A DNA stretch of 64,000 nt, from NCBI GenBank assembly GCA_963782445.1, contig CAWAJM010000001.1:3038001-3102000 (forward strand), in the 5' to 3' direction. The position numbers were made by a program, and so were the translations under genes. Numbering within the stretch: position 1 is the first letter of the stretch; each line of letters begins with the position of its first letter. The notes under the pieces are model-generated. The model searched no databases. It was not told where the DNA came from and saw only the letters and a list, made by a program, of their open reading frames with translations. This document shows positions 52,467 through 61,752 of this stretch, piece by piece. Source of the stretch: ZC4RG20 sp963782445. Lineage in GTDB: Bacteria; Pseudomonadota; Gammaproteobacteria; Steroidobacterales; Rariloculaceae.

Positions 52467-54253
52467 TGGGGACGGCAGGCGCCGATCCCACCGTCGCCTC
52501 GATGCTCGAGCACCGCTTCGGGCCGGAGATCTGGCCGTCAAAGCCGGGCGATGGCGAGGCGGCGCCCAATCGGCCGACGGTGGACGGCATCCCGACCGTT
52601 TGGATCTCGAAGGCGCATCTGCCGGCCGTGCTCGACTACCTCAAGAGCGACCTCGATCGCCCGTACGAGATGCTCTACGACGTGACGGCCATCGACGAGC
52701 GCACGCGCGAGCACCGCGACGGCCAGCCGCCCGCGGACTTCACCGTCGTCTACGAGCTGTTGTCCTTCAGCCGCAATTCGGACCTGCGGCTCAAGGTCCC
52801 GCTTCAGGAGAACGACCTCGAACTCCCGAGCGCAACGCCCATCTGGCCCGCGGCCAACTGGTACGAGCGCGAGGTCTGGGACATGTTCGGCGTCGTCTTC
52901 GCGGGACATCCGCACCTGACGCGCATCCTGACGCCGCCGAATTGGCAGGGCCACCCGCTGCGCAAGGACAATCCGGCGCGTGCGACCGAGAGCGGCCCCT
53001 ACTCGCTGACCGACTCGCGCTACGCGGCCGAGACCGAGGCGCTGCGCTTCGTCCCCGAGGAATGGGGCATGCGCCGCCAATCCGAATACACGGACTTCAT
53101 GTTCCTGAACCTCGGCCCGAATCACCCGAGCGTGCACGGCGTGTTCCGGATTCTGCTGCAGCTCGACGGCGAGGTCATCGTCGACGCCGTCCCCGACATC
53201 GGCTGGCACCACCGCGCCGCCGAGAAGATGGGCGAGCGCCAGTCGTGGCACACCTACATTCCCTACACGGACCGCGTCGATTATCTCGGCGGCGTCATGA
53301 ACAACCTGCCGTATGTGCTCTCCGTCGAGCGGCTCGCGGGTATTGACGTGCCGGACCGAGCGGTCGTGATGCGCATCATGCTGGCCGAAATGTTCCGGAT
53401 CGCGAGCCATCTCGTGTTCTACGGCACGTTCACGCAGGACGTCGGCGCGCTCTCGCCTGTGTTCTACATGTTCACCGACCGGGAGCGCGTCTTCGAGATC
53501 ATCGAAGCCATCACGGGCGGCCGCATGCATCCGAGCTTCTTTCGCATCGGCGGCGTGGCGGCCGACCTGCCCACGGGCTGGGAGGAGCTCGTGCGCAATC
53601 TGCTGCGCTGGCTGCCTCCGCGGCTCAAGGAGTACGAGCGCATCGCGCTCGACAATCGCATTCTCAAGGCGCGGACGGTTGGAGTCGGCGCGTATACGGC
53701 CACGGAGGCCATCGAATGGGGCGTCACGGGACCCGGCCTGCGCGCCACGGGCTTCGACTGGGACTTCCGCAAGCGGCGCCCGTATGCCGGGTATGACCAG
53801 TTCGAGTTCGAGGTGCCGCTGGCCGAGAACGGCGACTGCTACGACCGCTGCGTGGTGCGCGCCGAGGAAATTCGGCAGAGCCTGCGCATCATTGAGCAGT
53901 GCCTCGATAACATGCCGCCCGGCGACTACAAATCGCGCCACCCGCTCACCACGCCGCCGATCAAGCCCAAAACGATGCACGACATCGAGACGCTGATCCA
54001 CCACTTCCTGAACGTGAGCTGGGGCCCTGTGATCCCGCCGGGCGAGAGCCTCGTGAACATCGAGGGCACGAAAGGTGCCTACGGCTATTACCTGATCAGC
54101 GACGGCGGCACGATTCCGTATCGGGTCAGGATCCGGACCTCGTCCTTCCCGCACCTGCAGATGCTGCCGGCGTTCACGCGCGGGCTCATGATTCCGGACC
54201 TCATCGCGGTGCTCGGCAGTGTCGACTTCGTCATGGCGGACGTGGACCGATGA
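52466..54253 (+). CDS. nuoC: NADH-quinone oxidoreductase fused subunits C and D
   Basis: A 595-residue NuoCD fusion as in E. coli. The C part (residues about 1-190) has WPAANWYEREVWDMFGVVFA and LTPPNWQGHPLRKD. The D part starts near MRRQSEYTDFMFLNLGPNHP and holds SVHGVFRILLQLDGE, IGWHHRAAEKMGERQSWHTY, PYTDRVDYLGGVMNN and the C-terminal FVMADVDR. The D domain forms the quinone site with NuoB. The fusion is a marker of the gammaproteobacterial-type operon. Overlaps a possible downstream micro-frame (see nuoE). Confidence 0.95.
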   Translation: MGTAGADPTVASMLEHRFGPEIWPSKPGDGEAAPNRPTVDGIPTVWISKAHLPAVLDYLKSDLDRPYEMLYDVTAIDERTREHRDGQPPADFTVVYELLSFSRNSDLRLKVPLQENDLELPSATPIWPAANWYEREVWDMFGVVFAGHPHLTRILTPPNWQGHPLRKDNPARATESGPYSLTDSRYAAETEALRFVPEEWGMRRQSEYTDFMFLNLGPNHPSVHGVFRILLQLDGEVIVDAVPDIGWHHRAAEKMGERQSWHTYIPYTDRVDYLGGVMNNLPYVLSVERLAGIDVPDRAVVMRIMLAEMFRIASHLVFYGTFTQDVGALSPVFYMFTDRERVFEIIEAITGGRMHPSFFRIGGVAADLPTGWEELVRNLLRWLPPRLKEYERIALDNRILKARTVGVGAYTATEAIEWGVTGPGLRATGFDWDFRKRRPYAGYDQFEFEVPLAENGDCYDRCVVRAEEIRQSLRIIEQCLDNMPPGDYKSRHPLTTPPIKPKTMHDIETLIHHFLNVSWGPVIPPGESLVNIEGTKGAYGYYLISDGGTIPYRVRIRTSSFPHLQMLPAFTRGLMIPDLIAVLGSVDFVMADVDR

Positions 54254-54290
54254 GCAGCGACCTGTCCGTGCGTAGCCGTTGGGGAACACT

Positions 54291-54755
54291 GTGCTGACGC
54301 CCGAGGAAACCGCCGCGATCGGCCGCGAGCTCGAGGCCTACGAGCACAAGCGCGCGGCCTGCATCGAGGCGCTGAAAATCGTGCAACGGCACAGGGGCTG
54401 GGTCCCGGACGAGCAGCTGCGCAACGTCGCGGCACTGCTCGACATGTCACCGACCGAGCTGGACGGAGTCGCGACGTTCTACAACCTGATTTACCGCCGG
54501 GCCGTGGGCCGGCACGTCCTGCATTTCTGCGACAGCGTGAGCTGCTGGCTCATGGGGGTGGACGCGCTGACCGCGAGGCTGCGCGACGGCTACGATGCGG
54601 GGCCGGGGCATACGAGCCCGGACGGCCGTCTGACCGTGCTGCCCATCCCCTGTCTCGGCGCCTGCGACCGGGCTCCCGCGATCATGGTCGACGGCGAGCT
54701 GCACACGGATCTCGACGCCGCCCGTCTCGACGAGGTCCTGGAGCGTTACGAATGA
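54291..54755 (+). CDS. nuoE: NADH-quinone oxidoreductase subunit E
   Basis: A 154-residue [2Fe-2S] subunit. Cluster N1a ligands are CDSVSC and CLGACDRAP. RAACIEALKIVQRHRGWVPD is near-identical in type to E. coli. GTG 54291 is chosen because GGGGAA lies just ahead; TTG at 54279 is an alternative. An ATG at 54250 overlapping the nuoCD stop reads only 15 codons in another frame, so the original start may have been lost. Its stop overlaps the nuoF ATG. Confidence 0.9.
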   Translation: MLTPEETAAIGRELEAYEHKRAACIEALKIVQRHRGWVPDEQLRNVAALLDMSPTELDGVATFYNLIYRRAVGRHVLHFCDSVSCWLMGVDALTARLRDGYDAGPGHTSPDGRLTVLPIPCLGACDRAPAIMVDGELHTDLDAARLDEVLERYE

Positions 54756-56032
54756 CGGAGCGGCCGTTGACGCGGCACATCGGCACCGAGGGCGTGCCGC
54801 TCGACCTCGGCGCGTACGAGCGGGTCGGCGGCTACGGCCCGCTGCGCAAAGCGCTCACGGAGCTGCGCCCCGAAGACGTGCGCGACGCTGTCACGCGCTC
54901 CGGCCTGCGCGGCCGCGGCGGGGCCGGCTTTCCGACCGGGCAGAAGTGGAGCTTCATGCCGCACGGCGAGGACGCGCCGGCCAAGAAGTACCTCATCATG
55001 AACGCCGACGAGATGGAGCCCGGCACGTTCAAGGATCGCTGGCTGCTCGAAGGCAATCCCCACGAGGTCCTGGAAGGCCTTGCGCTCAGCGCCTATGCGG
55101 TGGGCGCCTGCGAGGCGTACATCTTCCTGCGCGACGAGTACCGCGTGGCGGCCGAGCGGCTCGGCCGGGCCATTGCCGAGGCGCACGCCCACGGTCTCAT
55201 GGGCGAGCACGTCCTCGACACCGATTTCAACCTGGCCGTGCATCTGCACACGAGCGCCGGGCGCTACATCTGCGGCGAGGAGACGGCGCTGATCAGCTCG
55301 CTCGAGGGCCGCCGGGCGCTGCCCCGCGCGAAGCCGCCGTTCCCGCAACTGTCCGGCCTCTGGGGGCGGCCCACCATCGTCAACAACGTCGAGACGCTAT
55401 GCAACGTGCCGCACATCGTCGAGCGCGGCCCGGATTGGTTCAAGGGACTCGGCCGCACCGACGAAGCCGGCACGAAGCTCTACGGCGCAAGCGGCAAAGT
55501 CAAGCGTCCCGGCGCCTGGGAGCTGCCGATGGGCACGACGATCCGCGAGCTGCTCGAGGAGCACGCGGGCGGCATGCGCGAAGGCTACGCGCTGCGCGGA
55601 CTGCTGCCCGGCGGCGCCTCCACGGACTTCCTCGTGCCCGAGCAGCTCGATACGCCCATGGATTTCGAGTCGATCCAGAAGATCGGCAGCCGCCTCGGCA
55701 CGGGTACGATGATCGTGCTCGACGACAAGACCTGCCCGGTGGCCATGGTCGCGAATCTCGAGCACTTCTTCGCCCAGGAATCGTGCGGTTGGTGCACGCC
55801 GTGCCGCGACGGTCTGCCCTTCGTCGAGGAGCTGCTGCTCGCGATCGAGAACGGCCGCGGCCGCCCCGAGGACATCGAGCTGCTCGAGCACCACACGAAG
55901 TTCCTCGGCCCGGGCAAGACGTTTTGCGCGCACGCGCCGGGGGCCATGGAGCCGTTGCAGAGCGCGCTCAAGTACTTTCGCGACGACTTCGATAAACACA
56001 TCACGCTGGGGCGGTGCCCGTATCGGTCATGA
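54752..56032 (+). CDS. nuoF: NADH-quinone oxidoreductase subunit F
   Basis: A 426-residue subunit that binds NADH, FMN and cluster N3. Signatures: SGLRGRGGAGFPTGQKW, NADEMEPGTFKDRWLL, ICGEETALISSLEG, and the cluster ligands ESCGWCTPCRDG with KTFCAHAPGA. It belongs to the E. coli-like type. Unlike every other junction in the operon, its stop is followed by a 487-base gap before nuoG. Confidence 0.95.
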   Translation: MTERPLTRHIGTEGVPLDLGAYERVGGYGPLRKALTELRPEDVRDAVTRSGLRGRGGAGFPTGQKWSFMPHGEDAPAKKYLIMNADEMEPGTFKDRWLLEGNPHEVLEGLALSAYAVGACEAYIFLRDEYRVAAERLGRAIAEAHAHGLMGEHVLDTDFNLAVHLHTSAGRYICGEETALISSLEGRRALPRAKPPFPQLSGLWGRPTIVNNVETLCNVPHIVERGPDWFKGLGRTDEAGTKLYGASGKVKRPGAWELPMGTTIRELLEEHAGGMREGYALRGLLPGGASTDFLVPEQLDTPMDFESIQKIGSRLGTGTMIVLDDKTCPVAMVANLEHFFAQESCGWCTPCRDGLPFVEELLLAIENGRGRPEDIELLEHHTKFLGPGKTFCAHAPGAMEPLQSALKYFRDDFDKHITLGRCPYRS

Positions 56033-56074
56033 GGAGCTCGACGCAAGACGCAGTTGCGCGGCGTTCGGCGGTTC

Positions 56075-56190
56075 GGGCCGAGACGCCGGTACCGCGCGGC
56101 CAGGACCGCTGTGAATACGTCCCTGTACGCTCGCTGGCGCGCGTCCCTGCGCGCCAGCGTCCTGGCCGCGCGGTACCGGCATCTCGGCCC
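56075..56190 (+). repeat. conserved-core hairpin, copy D, inside the nuo operon
   Basis: Arms at 56075-56106 and 56159-56190 pair at 31 of 32 positions. The core GTGAATACGTCCCTG and a perfect 10-bp inner stem GCTGGCGCGC (56133-56142 with 56149-56158) are the same as in copies B and C. It starts 43 bases after the nuoF stop. Weak pairing extends further outwards. Confidence 0.9.
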
Positions 56191-56519
56191 GGCGAAACGT
56201 TGCGGTGCAGGTGCGTCTCGAAGACGGCTGCGTCTCGGACCTCGGTTAGCTGCGGACGCTCCGCAAACCTCGAGCGTCCGTGCAGCGGCCTCGCTGCCAA
56301 GCACCGCGAGACGCTGCGAAAACGCCCGGCGCAGGCGCACGCGCACACGCACACACAGCCCGCGATACCGCGCTCTTCCGCCCTCGGCCCAAAGGGAGCC
56401 GGCGCGAAGCGCATCCGCCCGGCTAAGGCGTCTTCGTCTTCGTCTTCGCCTTCGCCTTCGCCTTCTCCTTCGCCGGCATCCAAGCGCTCGCTCGCGTCCG
56501 CGCCCCACGGAGGCTGACG
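56191..56519 (+). other. intergenic region ahead of nuoG with hexamer repeat
   Basis: A run of TTCGTC/TTCGCC hexamers lies at about 56431-56474 and a CA/CG-alternating stretch (GCACACGCACACAC) near 56347-56360. No promoter or gene is convincing. The run would encode a Ser/Pro repeat if translated, but its frame stops at 56517, just before nuoG. Confidence 0.5.
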
Positions 56520-59306
56520 GTGCCGATTTACATCGACGATGCCCCCTACCCCGCCGCGCCCGAGAAGAACCTGCTCGAGCACGGCCTCTCGCTCGGGCTC
56601 GACATCCCGTACTTCTGCTGGCACCCGGCCATGGGCGCGGTCGGCGCGTGCCGGCAATGCGCCGTCAAGCAGTACAAGGACGAGAACGACACGCGCGGGC
56701 GCCTCGTCATGGCCTGCATGACGCCGGCGGCCGAGGGCACGCGGATCGGGCTGCACGAGACCGAGGCGACGGCGTTCCGCGCGAGTGTCATCGAGTGGCT
56801 CATGCTCAACCACCCGCATGATTGCCCGGTCTGCGAGGAAGGCGGCGAGTGCCACCTGCAGGACATGACCGTCATGACCGGTCACGACTACCGCCGTTAC
56901 CGGGGCCGCAAACGCACGTTCCGCAATCAATACCTCGGGCCGTTCGTGCAGCACGAGATGAACCGCTGCATCGCCTGCTATCGCTGCGTGCGCTTCTATC
57001 GGGACTATGCGGGCGGCGAGGACCTGCACGCGTTCGCGGCCCATCAGCACGTGTACTTCGGCCGCTACGAGGACGGCGTCCTCGAGAGCCCGTTCAGCGG
57101 CAACCTCGTCGAGGTGTGTCCGACGGGCGTGTTCACGGACAAGACCTTCTCCGAGCATTACATACGCAAGTGGGACCTGCAGGCGGCCCCGTCCGTCTGC
57201 GTGCACTGCAGCCTCGGCTGCAATACCCAGCCGGGCGAACGCTATGGCGTCCTGCGGCGCATCGTGAACCGCTTCAACGGCGACGTGAATGGCTACTTCC
57301 TCTGCGACCGCGGTCGCTACGGCTACGGATTCGTCAACGGCGACCAGCGCATCCGCCGCGCGCGCCTGAGCGCCGCACGCGGCGAGCGCGGCGAGCGCGC
57401 CGAGGCCGCAAGGCCAGCAGCGCCGGTTGAGGCCGAGGCGGCGCTCGGCCGCGCCGCCGAGCTGCTCGCCGAGGGCACGGTCGTCGGCATCGGCTCGCCG
57501 CGCGCTTCGCTCGAGGCGAACTTTGCGCTGCGCGAGCTCGTCGGTGCCGACAACTTCTACGCGGGCGTTTCCGCGGCGGAGGACGAGCTCGTCGCGGCCG
57601 GCGTCGCGATCCTGCGGCACGGCTCGACGCGTGCGCCTTCGCTCGCGGACTGCGCCGACGCCGACGCGGTGCTCGTGCTCGGCGAGGACCCGGCACGGAC
57701 GGCCCCGCGCCTGGCCTTGGCCCTGCGCCAGACGGCCCGGGCGAAACAGGCGGAACTCGCCGCGGGGCTCCGGATTCCGAGCTGGCAGGACGCGGCCGTC
57801 CGCATCGCGGGGCAGAATGCGCGCTATCCGATCTTCGTCGCCACGCCGGCCGGCACCCGCATCGACGCTGTCGCCGAGACGCTGCGCGCCGCCCCCGACG
57901 AGCTCGCCAGGCTCGGTTTCGCCGTGGCCCGCCGGCTCGACGATGCCGCACCGGACGTGCCGGAGCTCGCGGACGCCACGGCCGCGTTCGCCGACCGCGC
58001 GGCGGCCGCGCTCGGCGCGGCGCGGCGCCCGCTCATCGTCTCCGGGACCGGATCCGGGAGTCGTGCGGTCCTGGAAGCCGCGGCCAACGTGGCCCGGGCA
58101 CTGACGCGCCGGCGCGGGCGCCCGGCCGAGCTCTCGCTCGTGCTGCCGGAGGCCAACAGCCTCGGGCTCGCCTTGCTCGGCGGCGACCGGCTCGAAGCCG
58201 TGTTCGAGCGCGCCCGGACCGGACAGCTCCGGGCGGCCGTCGTGCTTGAGAACGACTTGCACCGCCGCGCGTCCCCGCGTGCCGTCGCCGAGTTCCTGGC
58301 GCACGTTCCGCATCTCGTCGTCGTCGACGCCGTCGACCACGAGACCGCACGCGCGGCCGAGGTCGTGCTGCCGGCCGCCGCGTTCGCCGAAGGCGATGGG
58401 ACGCTCGTGAGCCAGGAGGGACGCGCGCAACGGTTTTTCCAGGTCTTCGTGCCGGCCGGCGATATCCGCGAGTCGTGGCGCTGGCTCGCCGAGCTGCTCC
58501 GCCGCGCCGGCCGCCCCTGTGGCTGGCAGAGCCTCGACGACGTGACGGACGCCTGTGCCCGCGACCGGGGCGTATTGGGGGCCATCCGGGCCGCGGCGCC
58601 GAATGCGAAGTTCCGCATCGCGGGCCGGCGCATCAACCGCGAGCCGGCGCGTTACAGCGGCCGCACGGCCATGCACGCCAACTCGACCCTGCACGAGCCG
58701 GCGCCGCCGTCGGACCCGGATTCGGCGCTGTCGTTCTCGATGGAGGGCTATCACGGACCGCGCCTGCCCGGGGCCCTGATTCCGTTTTTCTGGGCGCCGG
58801 GCTGGAACTCGAATCAATCGGTCAACAAGTTTCAGGATGAAACCGGGCGGCACCTGCGCGACGGCGACGCCGGCGTGCGCCTGTTCGAACCCGAGCGGCC
58901 GGCGGAGGCCGCTGCGGCCGCGGCCGTATTCTTTCAGGAGATCCCGCCCGCGCCCCGGCCGCCGCCCGACGGCCGCATCCGGCTCGTGACCCTGCACGAT
59001 ACTTTCGGCGGCGAGGAGCTCAGCGCGCTCGCGCCGGCGATCGCGGCGCGCGCGCCGGCGCCCAGCATCGCCCTGCATCCGGCCGACGCCGAGGTGCTGG
59101 GCCTGAGCGCGGGGCAGGCGACGCAGGTCGTGGTCGGCGAGCAGACGCTGACGGTGCCGCTGCGGCTCGAGCCGAGCCTCGCTCCCGGGGTGGCGGCGCT
59201 GCCCGCGGGTCTGACCAGCGTTTGTCTGCCGGCCGGCATCGATGCCCTCGTGCGCCCCGCGCCGTCGGCCGGGGCGCAAGCCGCGCCCGAGGCACCCGCG
59301 CCATGA
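56520..59306 (+). CDS. nuoG: NADH-quinone oxidoreductase subunit G
   Basis: A 928-residue subunit starting at GTG 56520. N-terminal 2Fe-2S ligands Cys33, Cys44, Cys47 and Cys66; then HDCPVCEEGGECHLQDM, CIACYRCVRFYRDYAG and CVHCSLGCN for the further clusters. The C-terminal molybdopterin-oxidoreductase-like part is degenerate, as usual. MEGYHGPRLPGALIPFFWAP and the closing molybdopterin-binding segment (LHPADAEVLGLSAGQATQVV) mark the E. coli-type long form. It overlaps nuoH by four bases. Confidence 0.94.
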   Translation: MPIYIDDAPYPAAPEKNLLEHGLSLGLDIPYFCWHPAMGAVGACRQCAVKQYKDENDTRGRLVMACMTPAAEGTRIGLHETEATAFRASVIEWLMLNHPHDCPVCEEGGECHLQDMTVMTGHDYRRYRGRKRTFRNQYLGPFVQHEMNRCIACYRCVRFYRDYAGGEDLHAFAAHQHVYFGRYEDGVLESPFSGNLVEVCPTGVFTDKTFSEHYIRKWDLQAAPSVCVHCSLGCNTQPGERYGVLRRIVNRFNGDVNGYFLCDRGRYGYGFVNGDQRIRRARLSAARGERGERAEAARPAAPVEAEAALGRAAELLAEGTVVGIGSPRASLEANFALRELVGADNFYAGVSAAEDELVAAGVAILRHGSTRAPSLADCADADAVLVLGEDPARTAPRLALALRQTARAKQAELAAGLRIPSWQDAAVRIAGQNARYPIFVATPAGTRIDAVAETLRAAPDELARLGFAVARRLDDAAPDVPELADATAAFADRAAAALGAARRPLIVSGTGSGSRAVLEAAANVARALTRRRGRPAELSLVLPEANSLGLALLGGDRLEAVFERARTGQLRAAVVLENDLHRRASPRAVAEFLAHVPHLVVVDAVDHETARAAEVVLPAAAFAEGDGTLVSQEGRAQRFFQVFVPAGDIRESWRWLAELLRRAGRPCGWQSLDDVTDACARDRGVLGAIRAAAPNAKFRIAGRRINREPARYSGRTAMHANSTLHEPAPPSDPDSALSFSMEGYHGPRLPGALIPFFWAPGWNSNQSVNKFQDETGRHLRDGDAGVRLFEPERPAEAAAAAAVFFQEIPPAPRPPPDGRIRLVTLHDTFGGEELSALAPAIAARAPAPSIALHPADAEVLGLSAGQATQVVVGEQTLTVPLRLEPSLAPGVAALPAGLTSVCLPAGIDALVRPAPSAGAQAAPEAPAP

Positions 59307-60268
59307 GCGGGCTCGGCCGCGGTCTCGCGTTCACCGGCGTCCTGCTCGCCGTGCTGATCCTCGGTGCGGCGCTGCTGACGTGGATCGAGCGGCGCCTGCT
59401 CGCGTGGTGGCAGGACCGTTACGGGCCGAATCGCGCTGGGCCCTTCGGGATCCTTCAGGCGTTCGCCAACGTCGTCAAGATTCTGCTCAAGGAGGACTGG
59501 ATCCCGCCGCTCGCGGACAAGCCCGTCTTCGTGCTGGCACCGGCGATCGTGACGATCACAATGCTGTTGGCGTTCGCGGTCGTGCCGTTCGCGCCGACCC
59601 TGCACATCGCGAGCCTCAACATCGGGCTGCTGTACTTCCTGGCCCTGACCTCGCTGGCGGTCTACAGCGCCGCGCTCGGGGGCTGGGCCTCGAACAACAA
59701 TTACTCGCTGCTCGGGAGCCTGCGCGCGGCGGCGCAGATGATCAGCTACGAAGTGTTCATGGGCCTCGCGCTCGTCGGCGTCGTAATTCAGGCGGGCTCC
59801 TTCAACCTCGTGACGATCGTCGAAGCGCAGCGCAAGCTGTGGTACTTCGGCCCGCAGTTCGTCGGCTTCGTCGTGTTTTTCCTGGCCTCGATCGCCGAGA
59901 CGCACCGCCTGCCCTTCGATCTACCCGAGGCCGAGCAGGAGCTCGTCGCCGGTTTCCATACCGAGTACTCGGGCATGAAGTTCGGTCTGTTCTTCCTCGG
60001 CGAATACCTCGGCGTGATGCTGTCCTCGGCCATGACCGTGACGCTGTTCTTCGGCGGCTGGCTGGGGCCCGGCTTTCTGCCGCCCGTCGTCTGGTTCGTG
60101 CTCAAGACGGCGGGCTTCGTCATGTTGTTCGTCCTGCTGCGCGCCGCGCTGCCGCGGCCGCGCTACGACCAGCTCATGAGCTATGCCTGGAAGTTCCTGC
60201 TGCCGCTTTCGCTCGTCAATCTGCTCGTCACAGGTGCGGTCGTGATCGCCACGCAGGGACCGCCATGA
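59303..60268 (+). CDS. nuoH: NADH-quinone oxidoreductase subunit H
   Basis: A 321-residue membrane subunit with eight helices that links the quinone site to the proton-pumping arm. Diagnostic: RYGPNRAGPFGILQAFANVV, SLRAAAQMISYEVFMGLALV, SIAETHRLPFDLPEAEQELV, AGFHTEYSGMKFGLFFLGEY and RPRYDQLMSYAWKFLLPLSL. Overlaps nuoG and nuoI by four bases each. Confidence 0.96.
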   Translation: MSGLGRGLAFTGVLLAVLILGAALLTWIERRLLAWWQDRYGPNRAGPFGILQAFANVVKILLKEDWIPPLADKPVFVLAPAIVTITMLLAFAVVPFAPTLHIASLNIGLLYFLALTSLAVYSAALGGWASNNNYSLLGSLRAAAQMISYEVFMGLALVGVVIQAGSFNLVTIVEAQRKLWYFGPQFVGFVVFFLASIAETHRLPFDLPEAEQELVAGFHTEYSGMKFGLFFLGEYLGVMLSSAMTVTLFFGGWLGPGFLPPVVWFVLKTAGFVMLFVLLRAALPRPRYDQLMSYAWKFLLPLSLVNLLVTGAVVIATQGPP

Positions 60269-60822
60269 TCCGCATGGTCGAATGGCTTACGGCCAACGTC
60301 GCGATGGTGCCGAACCAGGTCGTGACGCTCTGGGGCGTGTTCCTGCACGGCTTCAGGCGCCGCGAAACCGTGCGCTACCCCGAGCAGAAGCCGTACCTGG
60401 CCCCGCGCTACCGCGGCCGCATCATTCTGTCGCGCGACCCGGACGGCGCCGAACGCTGCGTCGCCTGCAATCTCTGCGCGGTGGCCTGCCCCGTGGACTG
60501 CATCGCGCTCGAGAAGACCGAGGACGAGACGGGCCGCTGGTACCCGCGCTGGTTCCGCATCAACTTCTCGCGCTGCATCTATTGCGGCTTCTGCGAGGAG
60601 GCCTGCCCAACGTATGCGATCCAGCTGACCCCCGACTTCGAGATGAGCGAATACGACCGTCACAACATGGTTTACGAGAAGGACGACCTGCTCATCGACG
60701 GCACGGGAAAGTACCCGGATTACAACTTCTACCGCGTCGCCGGCCTCGCGATCGGCGGCAAGGACAAGGGCGAGGCCGAAAACGAAGCCCCGCCCGTCGA
60801 TATTCGCGGCCTCATGCCCTAG
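60265..60822 (+). CDS. nuoI: NADH-quinone oxidoreductase subunit I
   Basis: A 185-residue subunit with two [4Fe-4S] clusters (N6a, N6b): CVACNLCAVACPVDCI and CIYCGFCEEACPTYAI. RYRGRIILSRDPDGAERC and NMVYEKDDLLIDG are standard. Peripheral arm, between NuoG-side clusters and NuoB. A 53-base gap follows before nuoJ. Confidence 0.96.
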   Translation: MIRMVEWLTANVAMVPNQVVTLWGVFLHGFRRRETVRYPEQKPYLAPRYRGRIILSRDPDGAERCVACNLCAVACPVDCIALEKTEDETGRWYPRWFRINFSRCIYCGFCEEACPTYAIQLTPDFEMSEYDRHNMVYEKDDLLIDGTGKYPDYNFYRVAGLAIGGKDKGEAENEAPPVDIRGLMP

Positions 60823-60875
60823 GACCGGGGCCGCTCCGACGGAAAGCCGCTCGGTATCGTGACGAGGAGGGACCG

Positions 60876-61445
60876 ATGAACGCTGCATTCTACGTCGCCG
60901 CTGCGATCGCGACCGCGGCGACGCTCATGACGATCACGCGCAAGAACGCGATGCATGCGCTGCTCTACATGGTCCTCTCGCTGCTGGCCGTGGCCGTCGT
61001 GTTCTACGTGCTCGGCGCCCCGTTTGCGGCGCTGCTCGAGGTCATCGTTTACGCCGGCGCGATCATGGTCTTGTTCGTCTTCGTCATCATGATGCTGATC
61101 CTCGGCAACGACGCCGAACGGCGCGAGCGCGCCTGGCTTACGCCGCGCATGTGGATCGGACCGGCGATCCTCGCGGCCGCGCTGCTGGCCGAGCTCGGGT
61201 ACGTGTTCGGCGTCGGCGGCACGCGCGCGCCCACCGGCACCATCGTGGACGCGCAGCACGTCGCGGGGCTGCTGTTCGGTCCCTACCTGCTGGCTGTCGA
61301 GATCGCGTCGATGCTGCTCTTGGCCGGCCTCGTCGGCGCATTCCGGCTCGGCCGCGGCCTCGACACCAAGCGAGGCACGGTGTTCGATCCGGAGAAGCCC
61401 GAGCTCGCTCCGCCGAGCGCACGGCCGTCGGAGCTGCGGACGTGA
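60876..61445 (+). CDS. nuoJ: NADH-quinone oxidoreductase subunit J
   Basis: A 189-residue membrane subunit with five expected helices. NAMHALLYMVLSLLAVAVVF and LEVIVYAGAIMVLFVFVIMM are diagnostic. GAGGAGG precedes the ATG. The C-terminal tail is polar. Overlaps nuoK by four bases (GTGA). Confidence 0.94.
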   Translation: MNAAFYVAAAIATAATLMTITRKNAMHALLYMVLSLLAVAVVFYVLGAPFAALLEVIVYAGAIMVLFVFVIMMLILGNDAERRERAWLTPRMWIGPAILAAALLAELGYVFGVGGTRAPTGTIVDAQHVAGLLFGPYLLAVEIASMLLLAGLVGAFRLGRGLDTKRGTVFDPEKPELAPPSARPSELRT

Positions 61446-61750
61446 CGGCCGTGCCCGCCGAAGCCGGGCTCGCGCTCGCGGCCGTGCTGTTCGCGATCGG
61501 CCTCGTGGGCGTGCTCGTGCGCCGCAATCTGATCTTCATGCTGCTCTCGATCGAGATCATGCTGAATGCGTCGGGTCTCGCGTTCGTCGTCGGCGGCTCG
61601 CGCTGGGGCAATGCGGCCGGGCAGGTCATGTACATCTTCGTGCTGACGCTCGCGGCCGCCGAGGTCTCGGTCGCGCTCGCGCTGATTCTGCAGATCGCGA
61701 GGCGCTTCGAGACGCTCGACGCCGACGCCGTCGGCGAGCTCAGGGGCTGA
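61442..61750 (+). CDS. nuoK: NADH-quinone oxidoreductase subunit K
   Basis: A 102-residue membrane subunit with three helices, starting at GTG 61442. RRNLIFMLLSIEIMLNASGL holds the conserved membrane Glu; the second Glu is in LTLAAAEVSVALALIL. Part of the antiporter-like arm. Confidence 0.95.
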   Translation: MTAVPAEAGLALAAVLFAIGLVGVLVRRNLIFMLLSIEIMLNASGLAFVVGGSRWGNAAGQVMYIFVLTLAAAEVSVALALILQIARRFETLDADAVGELRG

Positions 61751-61752
61751 CC

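Noticed and set aside
56001..59279. A 1092-codon open frame antisense to nuoG
   Set aside because: It is fully opposite a gene with every expected nuoG motif. Long antisense frames are common in high-GC coding DNA, and its translation is low-complexity and Arg/Ala/Gly-rich with no recognisable domain.
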